Part shown: one piece after another, positions 7,775 through 16,124 of the stretch
How the letters are laid out: every line of letters starts with the position of its first letter
How positions within the stretch are numbered: position 1 is the stretch's first letter
DNA from: an uncultured Bacteroidales bacterium
Lineage (GTDB): Bacteria > Bacteroidota > Bacteroidia > Bacteroidales > Paludibacteraceae
Direction of reading: 5' to 3'
Length of the DNA stretch: 45,468 bases
Assembly (NCBI GenBank): GCA_937901025.1
Contig: CALCGR010000115.1
Span: 1-45,468 of the forward strand
Notes under the pieces: model-generated
Told to the model about the DNA's origin: nothing
Database searches by the model: none
What the model saw: the letters and a program-made list of their open reading frames with translations, nothing else
Position numbers and translations under genes: made by a program

Positions 7775-7805
7775 TTGCGTATATGCAAAATTTTTTGTAA
7801 TTTTG
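7775..7805 (+). promoter_or_regulatory. promoter of the nusB operon
   Basis: TTGC at 7775-7778 and TAATTTTG at 7798-7805 with 19 bases between. It fires rightward toward nusB (ATG 7828), back to back with the PUR-family promoter across a T/A-rich spacer. Confidence 0.75.
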
Positions 7806-7827
7806 CCGCATATTTTGGAAAATTGCT

Positions 7828-8781
7828 ATGATTAGTAGAACAATTGTACGTACCCGGATTATTCAAACCCTCTTTGCCTATTTCAAAGACGGGGACAAAA
7901 CGCCTTTGCAGGCGAAGAAAGAGTTGATGCTTAGTTTTACGGACTCATATAGTCTGTATATGATGTTGCTATCGCTGATGGACGAGTTACCAAGATATGC
8001 GGAGCAGCAGATGGAAGAGGCTTCAGCACGCGCACGCGCCACACATAAGGAGTATGCTCCCAATCGAAAGTTTATTGATAACGCATTGTCACGGCAAGTT
8101 TTTGAGAATCGCGAACTAAGAAAGTTTATAGAGGAGTATAAACTCCAATGGGATGCGGGGATGCCCCTCATTGCCGATGTCTATAAGCGGCTGATGGAGG
8201 CGGAGTACTATAAGGAGTATATGGCGATAGAGGAACCCTGCTTGGAGGATGACAAGCGGCTATGGCGTAAGATTTACGGAGAACTCATCGGAAACGAGGT
8301 CTTTTATACGGCCTTGGAAGAGTTAGAGATTGCCTTAGACCACGCCAACTGGGGTACGGATGCGGATTGGGTGATTAGTTTTGTGATTAAGACCATCAAA
8401 CATTTTGATGCCGAGTTAGGAGCAAATCAGCCGTTGTTGCCGATGTTTGAGAATGAAGAGGAAGTGAACTTTGCCAAAGAGTTACTGGAAGTAACGATAG
8501 AGCACCATAAGGAATTTGAGCAGCAAATCGACTCCCATTTGAAGAACTGGGATGCCTCGCGCATTGCGTATATGGACCGTATTATATTGGAGACGGCGTT
8601 GGCGGAGATAATGTATTTCCCGCAAATCGCACTTGAGGTATCGTTCAACGAGTATATTGAGTTGGCAAAAGAATATTCCTCGGAGAAGAGTCACATCTTT
8701 GTGAACGGCATACTCGACGAGATTTTATCCGAGCTCAAACGAGAGAACAAGTTAATTAAAGCCATTAATTTAAAAGATTAA
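7828..8781 (+). CDS. nusB: transcription antitermination factor NusB
   Basis: 317 residues, the long Bacteroidota form. NusB binds boxA RNA with NusE to promote rRNA antitermination. The N terminus (SRTIVRTRIIQTLFAYF) is typical of the lineage. The NusB fold lies in the C-terminal half (HLKNWDASRIAYMDRIILETALAE, then FINGILDEIL-like FVNGILDEIL). It heads a run nusB-yajC-ybbR that is conserved in Bacteroidales. The start follows a clear promoter at 7775-7805. Confidence 0.93.
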   Translation: MISRTIVRTRIIQTLFAYFKDGDKTPLQAKKELMLSFTDSYSLYMMLLSLMDELPRYAEQQMEEASARARATHKEYAPNRKFIDNALSRQVFENRELRKFIEEYKLQWDAGMPLIADVYKRLMEAEYYKEYMAIEEPCLEDDKRLWRKIYGELIGNEVFYTALEELEIALDHANWGTDADWVISFVIKTIKHFDAELGANQPLLPMFENEEEVNFAKELLEVTIEHHKEFEQQIDSHLKNWDASRIAYMDRIILETALAEIMYFPQIALEVSFNEYIELAKEYSSEKSHIFVNGILDEILSELKRENKLIKAINLKD

Positions 8782-8792
8782 ATTTATTTATT

Positions 8793-9131
8793 ATGTTAAA
8801 CTTTATTTTATTGCAAGACGCTGCTGCCGCAGCAGGTCAAGGTAACAGTTGGGGATTTTGGATTATGATGATCCTTATCTTCGTAGTATTTTATTTCTTT
8901 ATGATTCGTCCGCAAACCAAGAAGCAAAAGGAACTTCAGAAGCAGCGTGAGGCGATGAAGAAGGGCGACAAGGTCGTTACCGCCGGCGGTATCTATGGTA
9001 TCATCAAAGACGTACAGGAGGCTGCCTTTATCATTGAGATTGCCAAAGAGGTCTTTATTAAGGTGGACAAAGGGAGCGTATACGCTTCGGCTGATGATGC
9101 TCAACAATCCCCTAAAGAAGAGAAAAAATAA
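8793..9131 (+). CDS. yajC: preprotein translocase subunit YajC
   Basis: 112 residues. YajC is an accessory of the SecDF complex. One transmembrane helix at about 21-40 (FWIMMILIFVVFYFFMI) is followed by the family signature RPQTKKQKE, a basic linker and a small domain with GDKVVTAGGIYG. Its stop codon overlaps the ybbR-like ATG by one base (TAATG). Confidence 0.95.
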   Translation: MLNFILLQDAAAAAGQGNSWGFWIMMILIFVVFYFFMIRPQTKKQKELQKQREAMKKGDKVVTAGGIYGIIKDVQEAAFIIEIAKEVFIKVDKGSVYASADDAQQSPKEEKK

Positions 9132-10051
9132 TGCGATTTGACTGGAAAGAAGCGGCTATTTTTCTCGGGTTTGTAGCATTAGCTACGATGCTGTGGTATG
9201 GTCACGCGATGACCTCCACTCGAACCGAGAATATTGAGGTGCAGGTACGATATACCGGCATCCGTTCGACAATTGCTTTTCAGGACAGTCTGCCTACGTC
9301 TATCACGGTAGAGGTGCGCGATGCCGGTCAGCGGCTCAAGACGTACTTCAAGGATAAACCGACCATCTCCATTAACCTGGCCCCGTCCCTGGAGAGTGAA
9401 GTAGGTGAAGTGGTTATATCAGAAGAGAAGTTACGCAGTAGTGTCACCAGTATCTTGCAAGGTACAAGTAAACTGCTAACGATTGCTCCTGCCACCATCC
9501 GCACACCGTATTTCACACTCAAACAGAAGATGGTACCCATTCGTTTGGTCACGGAAATACAGACGGCGAGTGAGTATCAGATGTTAGACAAACCGGTAAT
9601 GAGTATAGACGAAGTCGGGGTGGTAGGCGATGAAGCGACGTTGAATCACATTGATGTCATTGAGACGAGTACCTTGACGATAACCGACCTCAAGGACACC
9701 ATGGCAACCTACGTTTCGTTAGTGGCACCGGAGGGTGTACGTCTAACAAGGGATAGTGTACAAGTGAGGTTAGTTGCGGAACGGATGACAGAGAAAGTCT
9801 TCCGTATGCCTATCCAAGCCCGACACGTACCCGCAGGGATGAAAGTCAAGTTTTTCCCCTCGGAAGTAACGGTGACAATTCAATGTTCGTTAAGGCAGTT
9901 TAACGAAGTGACAGCGGACGATATAGACCTTTATTGTGTCATTCCCAACGAGTCCAAGAACCATTTGCCCGTAATAGTAGACAAAACGGATGATGCCATT
10001 CGTTCGTTACGCATTAAACCTTCCTTTGTAGAATATATTTTAGAAGAATAA
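9131..10051 (+). CDS. YbbR-like domain protein (CdaR family)
   Basis: 306 residues. One N-terminal membrane anchor (about 8-26), then repeated YbbR-type beta domains (VQVRYTGI, TVEVRDAGQRLKTYF, VTVTIQCSLRQF). In Firmicutes the homologue CdaR regulates a diadenylate cyclase; no such cyclase is adjacent here, so that role is not implied. The yajC-ybbR order is normal for Bacteroidales, but coaE, which often follows, is absent and an aminotransferase begins two bases after the stop. Confidence 0.8.
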   Translation: MRFDWKEAAIFLGFVALATMLWYGHAMTSTRTENIEVQVRYTGIRSTIAFQDSLPTSITVEVRDAGQRLKTYFKDKPTISINLAPSLESEVGEVVISEEKLRSSVTSILQGTSKLLTIAPATIRTPYFTLKQKMVPIRLVTEIQTASEYQMLDKPVMSIDEVGVVGDEATLNHIDVIETSTLTITDLKDTMATYVSLVAPEGVRLTRDSVQVRLVAERMTEKVFRMPIQARHVPAGMKVKFFPSEVTVTIQCSLRQFNEVTADDIDLYCVIPNESKNHLPVIVDKTDDAIRSLRIKPSFVEYILEE

Positions 10052-10053
10052 GT

Positions 10054-11178
10054 ATGAAAAAAATCCAAATGGTGGACTTGCAACGTCAGTATCTCCGCCT
10101 TAAAAACGAAATCGACAACGGCATTCAACAAGTCATTGATGATGCCACGTTTGTCAAAGGTCCGCAAGTAACGACTTTTCAGCAGCACTTGGAGGCATAT
10201 ACCGGTGCCAAGCACGTGATTAATGTAGGTAACGGAACCGACGCTTTGCAGATTGCGTTGATGGCCCTCGGTTTACGTCCCGGGGATGAGGTAATCACCC
10301 CCACGTTCACGTTTATTGCCACAGCAGAAGTGGTAGCGTTATTAGGTCTGACACCGGTGGTGGTGGATGTAGATGAGGAGACAATGAATATCTCCGTAGA
10401 GGCAATACGAAAGGCCATCACCCCGAAGACGAAGGCGATTGTACCCGTACACTTGTTTGGTCAATGTGCGAATATGGAGGCTATTCTCAAACTCGCAAAA
10501 GAGCATCATCTCTATGTCGTGGAAGATGCTTGTCAAGCCATTGGAGCCAAGTATACCTTCAGTGACGGGACGGTGAAACAAGCCGGTACGATGGGCGAGA
10601 TTGGTTGTACCTCGTTCTTCCCCTCGAAGAACCTGGGTTGCTATGGGGATGGCGGTGCGCTCTTTACCAACGACGATGCGTTAGCCAAGAAGATCCAAGT
10701 GATTGCCAATCACGGAATGGAGATTCGTTATCACCACGACAGCATCGGCGTTAACTCGCGCTTAGATAGTATACAAGCGGCTATCTTGGATGCTAAGTTA
10801 CCGCATTTGGATGAGTTTATTGAGGCTCGTCAACGGGCAGCCAAGTATTATGACGAGGCTTTCAAGGGCATAGAGGGTATTCGTATTCCGGGACGCGATA
10901 AGCAATCCACGCACGTCTTCCACCAATACACCTTGCGTATCGAAGGCGGCAAACGCGACGCGTTGAAAGAGGCTTTAGCTGCCAAAGAGGTTCCGGCGAT
11001 GATCTACTACCCGATTCCGCTGCATATGCAGAAGGCCTATCAAGACCCGAGATATAAACAAGGTGACTTCCCGGTAGCCGAGAAGTTAAGTGCAACGGTA
11101 CTATCGTTGCCGATGCACACCGAACTCGATGATGAACAACTGGCTTATATCGTCAATGCTGTAAAACAATGTCTTTAA
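10054..11178 (+). CDS. DegT/DnrJ/EryC1/StrS sugar aminotransferase
   Basis: 374 residues, full length for the PLP-dependent sugar aminotransferases that make amino sugars for polysaccharides. Signatures: GNGTDALQIAL (60-69), DEVITPTFTFIATAEVV, VEDACQAIGA with Asp158 contacting the pyridine nitrogen, SFFPSKNLGCYGDGG with the Schiff-base Lys192, and NSRLDSIQAAIL. Sequence style is close to WbpE/QdtB-type enzymes, but the exact nucleotide sugar cannot be told. No other nucleotide-sugar genes are adjacent, so its placement between ybbR and rpoN is unexpected. It overlaps rpoN by 10 bases. Confidence 0.88.
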   Translation: MKKIQMVDLQRQYLRLKNEIDNGIQQVIDDATFVKGPQVTTFQQHLEAYTGAKHVINVGNGTDALQIALMALGLRPGDEVITPTFTFIATAEVVALLGLTPVVVDVDEETMNISVEAIRKAITPKTKAIVPVHLFGQCANMEAILKLAKEHHLYVVEDACQAIGAKYTFSDGTVKQAGTMGEIGCTSFFPSKNLGCYGDGGALFTNDDALAKKIQVIANHGMEIRYHHDSIGVNSRLDSIQAAILDAKLPHLDEFIEARQRAAKYYDEAFKGIEGIRIPGRDKQSTHVFHQYTLRIEGGKRDALKEALAAKEVPAMIYYPIPLHMQKAYQDPRYKQGDFPVAEKLSATVLSLPMHTELDDEQLAYIVNAVKQCL

Positions 11179-12632
11179 CGCTGCAACAAGAGCAGAAACT
11201 GCTCACCCGACTATCACCGGCACAGATCCAAATGGTGAAGATGTTGGAGTTACCCTCCGTGGAACTTCAACAGCGCATTGATGAGGAACTGCAAGAAAAT
11301 CCGGCTTTAGAGGAGGGAGAGTGGGACAATCAGGAAGACGGATACAAAGAGGCAGAAGAGAACGAAGGGGAAGAGGAATTCCGTAATCCGTTGCAGAATG
11401 AGGACTTCAATTACGACGATTATGTCAATGATGACGAGATGCCGGTATATAGCGGGGCATCCGGTTATGACTCGAGCGAGGATCGGCAAGAGAGTGTAGT
11501 GATTAGCGGGAGTACGCTTTTTGACCACCTCAAGTCGCAAGTATACCTAACGAGTCTCACCAAACCCGAACGGCATATAGCCAAATGGGTATTAGGGAAT
11601 ATCGATGATGACGGGTATCTAAGGCGCACCACCGAGCAGTTGGTAGACGACTTGGCTTTTCAGGAGAATATCACGATTAGCGACGAGGCAATGCAACGCA
11701 TCGTCAATATCATCAAGCAGTTTGACCCGTCGGGTATAGCGGCGTATGACTTGCGCGAATGCCTGATGAATCAACTCAAACAAAAGCCTGCGTCGGAGGC
11801 GATTGACAACGCTATACAAATCTTAGAAAGGTACTTTGACGACTTCGGCAAGCGTCATTTTGATAAGATCAAGGAACGTTTGAATCTCAGCGAAGACGAT
11901 CTCAAAGACGCGATAGACGAGGTACTACACCTCAATCAAAAACCCGCCAACGGGTTTGTAGGGTCGGTGTATGAGAATCAGAAATCGACCATCATCCCGG
12001 ACTTCATGGTAGAGAACCGCGAGGGCGAACTCATCGTAAATCTGAATACGGGCGATATACCGGAGTTGCACGTAAGCAAGGATTACCAATCGATGCTGAA
12101 CGAATATAGCCGGAAAGGGAATCAGCCGCAAGTGAAGGAGACGGTGCGATTTATCAAACAGCGCATCGAAGCGGCCCAAGGGTTCATTGACGCTATTCAA
12201 CAACGGAACGAGACGCTCACCCGTACGATGGAAGCCATCGTGAAGCGACAGCAGGAGTTTTTTTATGAGGGGGATGAGAGTTTTTTGAAGCCGATGATCT
12301 TGCAGGATATTGCGGATATAACGGGCTACGATGTGAGTACCATCTCGCGGGTAAGCAACTCGAAATATGTGCAGACGCAGTTCGGTATCTATCCCCTCAA
12401 ATATTTCTTCTCCGAGAGTATCACCAACGACGCAGGCGAAGAGATATCGACAAGAGAGATTAAACGGATTTTGACCGAACTCATTGACGGGGAGGACAAG
12501 ACCCGTCCGCTGACGGATGACGAGTTGGTAGAGAAGTTACAGGAAAAGAATTATACCATTGCCCGCCGCACGGTGGCGAAATATAGGGATCAGTTAGGTT
12601 ATCCCGTAGCACGATTAAGAAAGAGTCTATGA
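11169..12632 (+). CDS. rpoN: RNA polymerase sigma-54 factor RpoN
   Basis: 487 residues. Sigma-54 directs polymerase to -24/-12 promoters and needs an AAA+ activator. Visible parts: the N-terminal activator-interacting region (QEQKLLTRLSPAQIQMVKML), an acidic linker at about 45-110, the core-binding region, the helix-turn-helix (DIADITGYDVSTISRVSNSK) and the RpoN box ARRTVAKYR at 465-473. It is complete. The start overlaps the aminotransferase end by 10 bases and the stop overlaps the next gene by four. Confidence 0.95.
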   Translation: MSLTLQQEQKLLTRLSPAQIQMVKMLELPSVELQQRIDEELQENPALEEGEWDNQEDGYKEAEENEGEEEFRNPLQNEDFNYDDYVNDDEMPVYSGASGYDSSEDRQESVVISGSTLFDHLKSQVYLTSLTKPERHIAKWVLGNIDDDGYLRRTTEQLVDDLAFQENITISDEAMQRIVNIIKQFDPSGIAAYDLRECLMNQLKQKPASEAIDNAIQILERYFDDFGKRHFDKIKERLNLSEDDLKDAIDEVLHLNQKPANGFVGSVYENQKSTIIPDFMVENREGELIVNLNTGDIPELHVSKDYQSMLNEYSRKGNQPQVKETVRFIKQRIEAAQGFIDAIQQRNETLTRTMEAIVKRQQEFFYEGDESFLKPMILQDIADITGYDVSTISRVSNSKYVQTQFGIYPLKYFFSESITNDAGEEISTREIKRILTELIDGEDKTRPLTDDELVEKLQEKNYTIARRTVAKYRDQLGYPVARLRKSL

Positions 12633-13237
12633 GGCGATTATTGACCATATTAGCGCAAGGGTTGAGCGCGCTTGCTTATCCCTTGTTTATCCCTACCTAC
12701 GGGATGGTGCTATATATACTATTGTACCACACAATGACGCCGATGATTCCCACGGGAGCGTATATCTATTATGGGGTAGCCACGTTTGTGGTTACTTGTC
12801 TTATCCCGCTGGTGACGATTCTCATTTTGATTCGCAAACATAAGGTAACGGATATCTATATCACGAACGCGAGCGAGCGTAGGATACCCTACCTCATCAC
12901 TATGACTTGCTTTGCCGTATGGTGCGTATTGGTTATTCGCACGATGCACGTCTTGCCGGCGCTCCAGCTATCCGCTGTAGGGGCTACGATGGCCTTATGT
13001 ATTGTGAACCTCATCAATCCGTATTGGAAGATATCCGCCCATTTGACGGGTATCGGCGGATTAGTAGGTGCCTTTATCTTATACCAACCGGTGGTCGGGT
13101 ATATCTTACTCGCTGTTGCACTACTGCTTATGTACGCGCGGCTATACCTTGATGCGCATACGAGTTTGCAAGTAGTTTGCGGCTTTGGTGTCGGGTTCTT
13201 ATGTACGTTGATTCCTAATCTGATTTACTATGTATAA
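12629..13237 (+). CDS. divergent PAP2-like integral membrane protein
   Basis: 202 residues with about six hydrophobic helices. Two stretches resemble PAP2 phosphatase motifs: KISAHLTGIGGL (SxHxxG-like) and ARLYLDAHTSLQVVCG (SRxxxxxHxxxD-like, with Val in place of the usual Asp). The first PAP2 motif is only loosely matched by NASERRIPY. Family members dephosphorylate lipid pyrophosphates or lipid A. Because motif residues are altered, activity here is uncertain. Overlaps rpoN by four bases and the next gene by eight, so the membrane genes are tightly coupled. Confidence 0.65.
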   Translation: MRRLLTILAQGLSALAYPLFIPTYGMVLYILLYHTMTPMIPTGAYIYYGVATFVVTCLIPLVTILILIRKHKVTDIYITNASERRIPYLITMTCFAVWCVLVIRTMHVLPALQLSAVGATMALCIVNLINPYWKISAHLTGIGGLVGAFILYQPVVGYILLAVALLLMYARLYLDAHTSLQVVCGFGVGFLCTLIPNLIYYV

Positions 13238-14219
13238 AAGGATAGTTTGCTTATGTATAGGTGTGGTCAGTTGTTTGATGATGCACGCTGCAATGCCGCT
13301 CAGCGAACGGGCACAAATAGCCTTGCTGACCTGTACACCGGGAAGCGAGTTATATTCGCGTTATGGTCACACATCCATCCGCGTCACCGATCCGGCCAAT
13401 CATTTGGATGTCGTGTTTAACTACGGGTGTTTTAGTTTTGATACGGACCATTTCTACTATAAGTTCGTAAAAGGCGAGACCTATTATGAATTGGGCGTAG
13501 AAGATGCTGCGTCATTCTTAACGGACTATCAGATAGAGCATCGTCCCGTCTTTTTTCAGGTTTTGAACCTCAATTATCTGCAACGGCAACAACTCTTTGA
13601 CCGATTGGTAGAGAATGCCAAGCCGCAGAACTGCAAGTACTTATATAATTTCGTGTTCGACAACTGCGCCACGAGACCTTATTATATTATTAAAGAGGTT
13701 ATAGGGGATAGTATTCTGTCTCCGTATGAAGGTTGGACGGGAAAGAGTTTTCGGGAGTTTATTCATACCTATACGGGCGAGGGCAGTTGGGAAGACTTCG
13801 GTATCAACATGGTCTTTGGTCGCCGGGCGGATGAACCGATGACCAACGAGCAGCGTTTATTCTTGCCGGAGGAGTTAATGAATTATCTGAGTAAAGCCAC
13901 CACTATAGATGGGATACCGGTAGTAAGTCGTCAGTTCACGGGAGAGTTTACGCACCCTCGCGTACCTTGGTATAAGACCTGGTACTTTGGTGTACTAATC
14001 TTTACAATCATACTTGTTTTAATCAATATCTGGGACTGGGAACGAGGCAAACTCAGTTGGGGAGTGGATGTGGCTTTAGGGGTGGTATACCTTCTTTTGG
14101 CGGCACTAATTATCTTCCTTATCTTCTTCTCCATTCACCCGCTCGTCGGTCTTAACTGGCGCGTGTTCTTATTTCCTATTATTCATCTATGCACACGGTT
14201 CATCTATCTCATACACTAA
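13230..14219 (+). CDS. DUF4105 (Lnb N-terminal-like) membrane protein
   Basis: 329 residues. An N-terminal signal or anchor is followed by a DUF4105 domain with its two key positions: His47 in YGHTSIRV and Cys146 in FDNCATRP, a papain-like Cys/His pair. Three hydrophobic helices follow (about 252-270, 285-305, 310-328). DUF4105 is the fold of the Gram-positive lipoprotein intramolecular transacylase Lnb, so a role in lipid or lipoprotein acyl chemistry is possible but unproven for Bacteroidota members. The 3' end overlaps the next gene by 31 bases. Confidence 0.82.
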   Translation: MYKRIVCLCIGVVSCLMMHAAMPLSERAQIALLTCTPGSELYSRYGHTSIRVTDPANHLDVVFNYGCFSFDTDHFYYKFVKGETYYELGVEDAASFLTDYQIEHRPVFFQVLNLNYLQRQQLFDRLVENAKPQNCKYLYNFVFDNCATRPYYIIKEVIGDSILSPYEGWTGKSFREFIHTYTGEGSWEDFGINMVFGRRADEPMTNEQRLFLPEELMNYLSKATTIDGIPVVSRQFTGEFTHPRVPWYKTWYFGVLIFTIILVLINIWDWERGKLSWGVDVALGVVYLLLAALIIFLIFFSIHPLVGLNWRVFLFPIIHLCTRFIYLIH

Positions 14220-15469
14220 TCGTTATCGGTCTACTAACTTGCCTGAGTGCGGTTAAGGCCCAGCACATCACCCCTCGTTTGACCGTGGTAGTGGTGGCTG
14301 ATGGTCTGAGTGAAAAAGACCTCAATCGGTTGCGTCCGTATTGGTCGCAAGGCGGGATGTTTATGCTCGCCAACGAAGGAGTGCATAGTTCGGTCACGTT
14401 TCCTCACGAGGTGTATGGGGGCAATGAGACCCTGGCTACCATCTTGACCGGTGCCCTACCCTACGAACACGGTTATATCCGCGATTCGATGTTCGTAAGG
14501 GAAACAAGAACGATTGTTCCGCGCTTATGGGACCAGCAAGTTCAGGGAATAGGAACGGACCTGCGATTATCACCTAAGGCACTGCGCTGCGCTACGATAG
14601 CCGACCAGTTGCGTCAACAAGAGGGCTCTCGCAGTAAGATTTATGCGGTAGGCATTCATCCTCAGACAACGATTCTGATGGCCGGTCACTCCGCGAATGC
14701 GTGTTGTTGGATAGATAAACGCAAAACGCAATGGGTAACCTCTACTTTCTATCCGGAAGGCTTGCCTAATGCAGCAGACGAGATGAATATAGCGGGCGAG
14801 AAACGGACCATCAATCAGATGGTAACCGAACTGGCCCTTCGTTTACGCGACCAGAATAAAATGGGAGAAGACGAGGTACCGGATCTGCTTCTACTGGAAT
14901 ACAATGCCTTATCGGCGGATGCTAAGACGGACCGCATTAAGACGGCAGCGCACGAGGAACTCTATGCACAATTGAATGTTGATTTAGGGAGGTTCTTCTC
15001 TACCTTGATTCAGCAAGTAGGCCGGGAGCATTTGCAGATTTTGCTCATAGGTCAACCGCATTTCATTGAGCAGCCAACGTTTAATATCGACCGTGCCGCA
15101 GCCTTGACATCCACCTATCTGATGGCACTCTATGGTCACGAGCGATGGATAGACGGCGGATACGGTAACTCCCTCTACCTCAATCACGACTTGATAGACC
15201 AAAAGAAAATATCGCTCCTTGAGATACAAAGACAGATTACCGCTTTCCTGCTTAATTTTGAAGGGGTACAAGCGGCTTATGCATTTCAAGATGCGTTATT
15301 ATTGCCGGAACTGAGAACCGCCTTGGATAAGCACTGTACGGGGGATGTGGTGATTACGCTCGAACCGTCTTGGACGAACCAAGAGCCTGTGGCACCCATC
15401 TATTATTGGGGAAAAACCATCCCCAGACCCACGAATCTACAAGCGGTGAAAGTGAAGAACCTATTATAA
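14189..15469 (+). CDS. alkaline-phosphatase-fold protein, probably catalytically inactive
   Basis: 426 residues with a signal peptide (about 1-24, cleavage near VKA). The N-terminal VVVADGLSEKDLNRL, the YGGNETLATILTGALPYEHGY segment and the overall layout follow Bacteroidota alkaline phosphatase family proteins. Asp38 is kept, but the nucleophile position reads GGNETLA in place of the usual Thr-x-PGHA. The later metal sites also differ: EYNALSADA stands where an SxTDxxGH motif is expected, and LIGQPHFIE where a DHG motif is expected. I infer a pseudoenzyme or a strongly divergent hydrolase. Coupled by overlap to the DUF4105 gene, suggesting a shared envelope role. Confidence 0.7.
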   Translation: MHTVHLSHTLIVIGLLTCLSAVKAQHITPRLTVVVVADGLSEKDLNRLRPYWSQGGMFMLANEGVHSSVTFPHEVYGGNETLATILTGALPYEHGYIRDSMFVRETRTIVPRLWDQQVQGIGTDLRLSPKALRCATIADQLRQQEGSRSKIYAVGIHPQTTILMAGHSANACCWIDKRKTQWVTSTFYPEGLPNAADEMNIAGEKRTINQMVTELALRLRDQNKMGEDEVPDLLLLEYNALSADAKTDRIKTAAHEELYAQLNVDLGRFFSTLIQQVGREHLQILLIGQPHFIEQPTFNIDRAAALTSTYLMALYGHERWIDGGYGNSLYLNHDLIDQKKISLLEIQRQITAFLLNFEGVQAAYAFQDALLLPELRTALDKHCTGDVVITLEPSWTNQEPVAPIYYWGKTIPRPTNLQAVKVKNLL

Positions 15470-15481
15470 TTTTTTTTACAT

Positions 15482-15895
15482 ATGATCTTATACGAAATCA
15501 AAATCAATTATGAGCGTCAAACCGGTGAAGATAATCCCGGTAACGTGAAAGAGACCTACCTGGTGGAAGGTCTGAGTCCTGCCGATGTAGAAGAGCGTCT
15601 CTTAGGAGAGATACAGCGATATATCTCGGGGGATAGTGAAGTAACCTCTTGCCGCAAAGTGCAGTATGCGGATATCCTCACCTCGCCCGAAGGCGATACT
15701 TGGTATAAGGCGCGAGTGGAGATGATCACCATTGAGGACGACAAAGAGACGCGCAGAAAAGTGTCTATCTTGGTACCAGCCTCGAATATTGTTTTTGCGC
15801 TCAAGAACCTGAACGCAAGTTTAGCTTCGATGGATTGCGAGATTGTCAGTATCACGCGTTCACCCATCTTAGAAGTGTATAGAGCCGTTAAATAA
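15482..15895 (+). CDS. DUF4494 domain protein
   Basis: 137 residues, nearly the whole protein being the DUF4494 domain (ILYEIKINYERQ, DTWYKARVEMITI, ILVPASNIVFALKNL). This Bacteroidota-specific family has no known function. In many relatives it lies next to yggS; here a TrpB-like gene and an ABC ATPase come between them. It begins 12 bases after the pseudophosphatase and is followed by the structured spacer. Confidence 0.85.
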   Translation: MILYEIKINYERQTGEDNPGNVKETYLVEGLSPADVEERLLGEIQRYISGDSEVTSCRKVQYADILTSPEGDTWYKARVEMITIEDDKETRRKVSILVPASNIVFALKNLNASLASMDCEIVSITRSPILEVYRAVK

Positions 15896-15899
15896 ATCC

Positions 15900-16115
15900 G
15901 CTGCCGAGTTTATGGGAACCGGAAAACTCAACAGACAAATGTCAACGAGGTCCCTAACCAACTGATGGCGTGCTGATACATGGGCTTGCGGTGACCCCGT
16001 AAGGGAGAGCGGCCTAGCGAAAGCGAATCATGGTAGTCAGATTACAAAGGTTGTTCACACCTCAAATCCTATTATTTAGGAGCTTTCTCGATGAAATAGA
16101 CTCGGTAGCTTTTTT
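15900..16115 (+). ncRNA. structured RNA candidate upstream of the TrpB-like gene
   Basis: The spacer ends pair with each other: 15900-15911 with 16098-16109 (12 bp, two G-T pairs), followed at once by a T run (16110-16115). Inside are GGGAACC/GGTCCC (15914-15920 with 15949-15954, one bulge), a 7-bp hairpin 15985-15991/15997-16003, and TCCTA/TAGGA at 16067-16071/16077-16081. A closed hairpin of about 210 nt ending in U residues suggests a free-standing RNA. It could be a 6S-like or Bacteroidales-specific ncRNA, or a leader controlling the gene whose ATG is nine bases after the T run. I do not recognise a known riboswitch consensus and see no clear promoter. Confidence 0.5.
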
Positions 16116-16124
16116 CTAAAGATT

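Noticed and set aside
16040..16070. tRNA-like T-arm on the plus strand and D-arm-like text on the minus strand
   Set aside because: No cloverleaf, acceptor stem or anticodon arm can be formed around them.
15900..16115. Cobalamin, TPP, SAM or hammerhead RNA
   Set aside because: GGGAACC and CTGATGG/GCGAAAGC fragments look suggestive but the required flanking consensus bases are missing.
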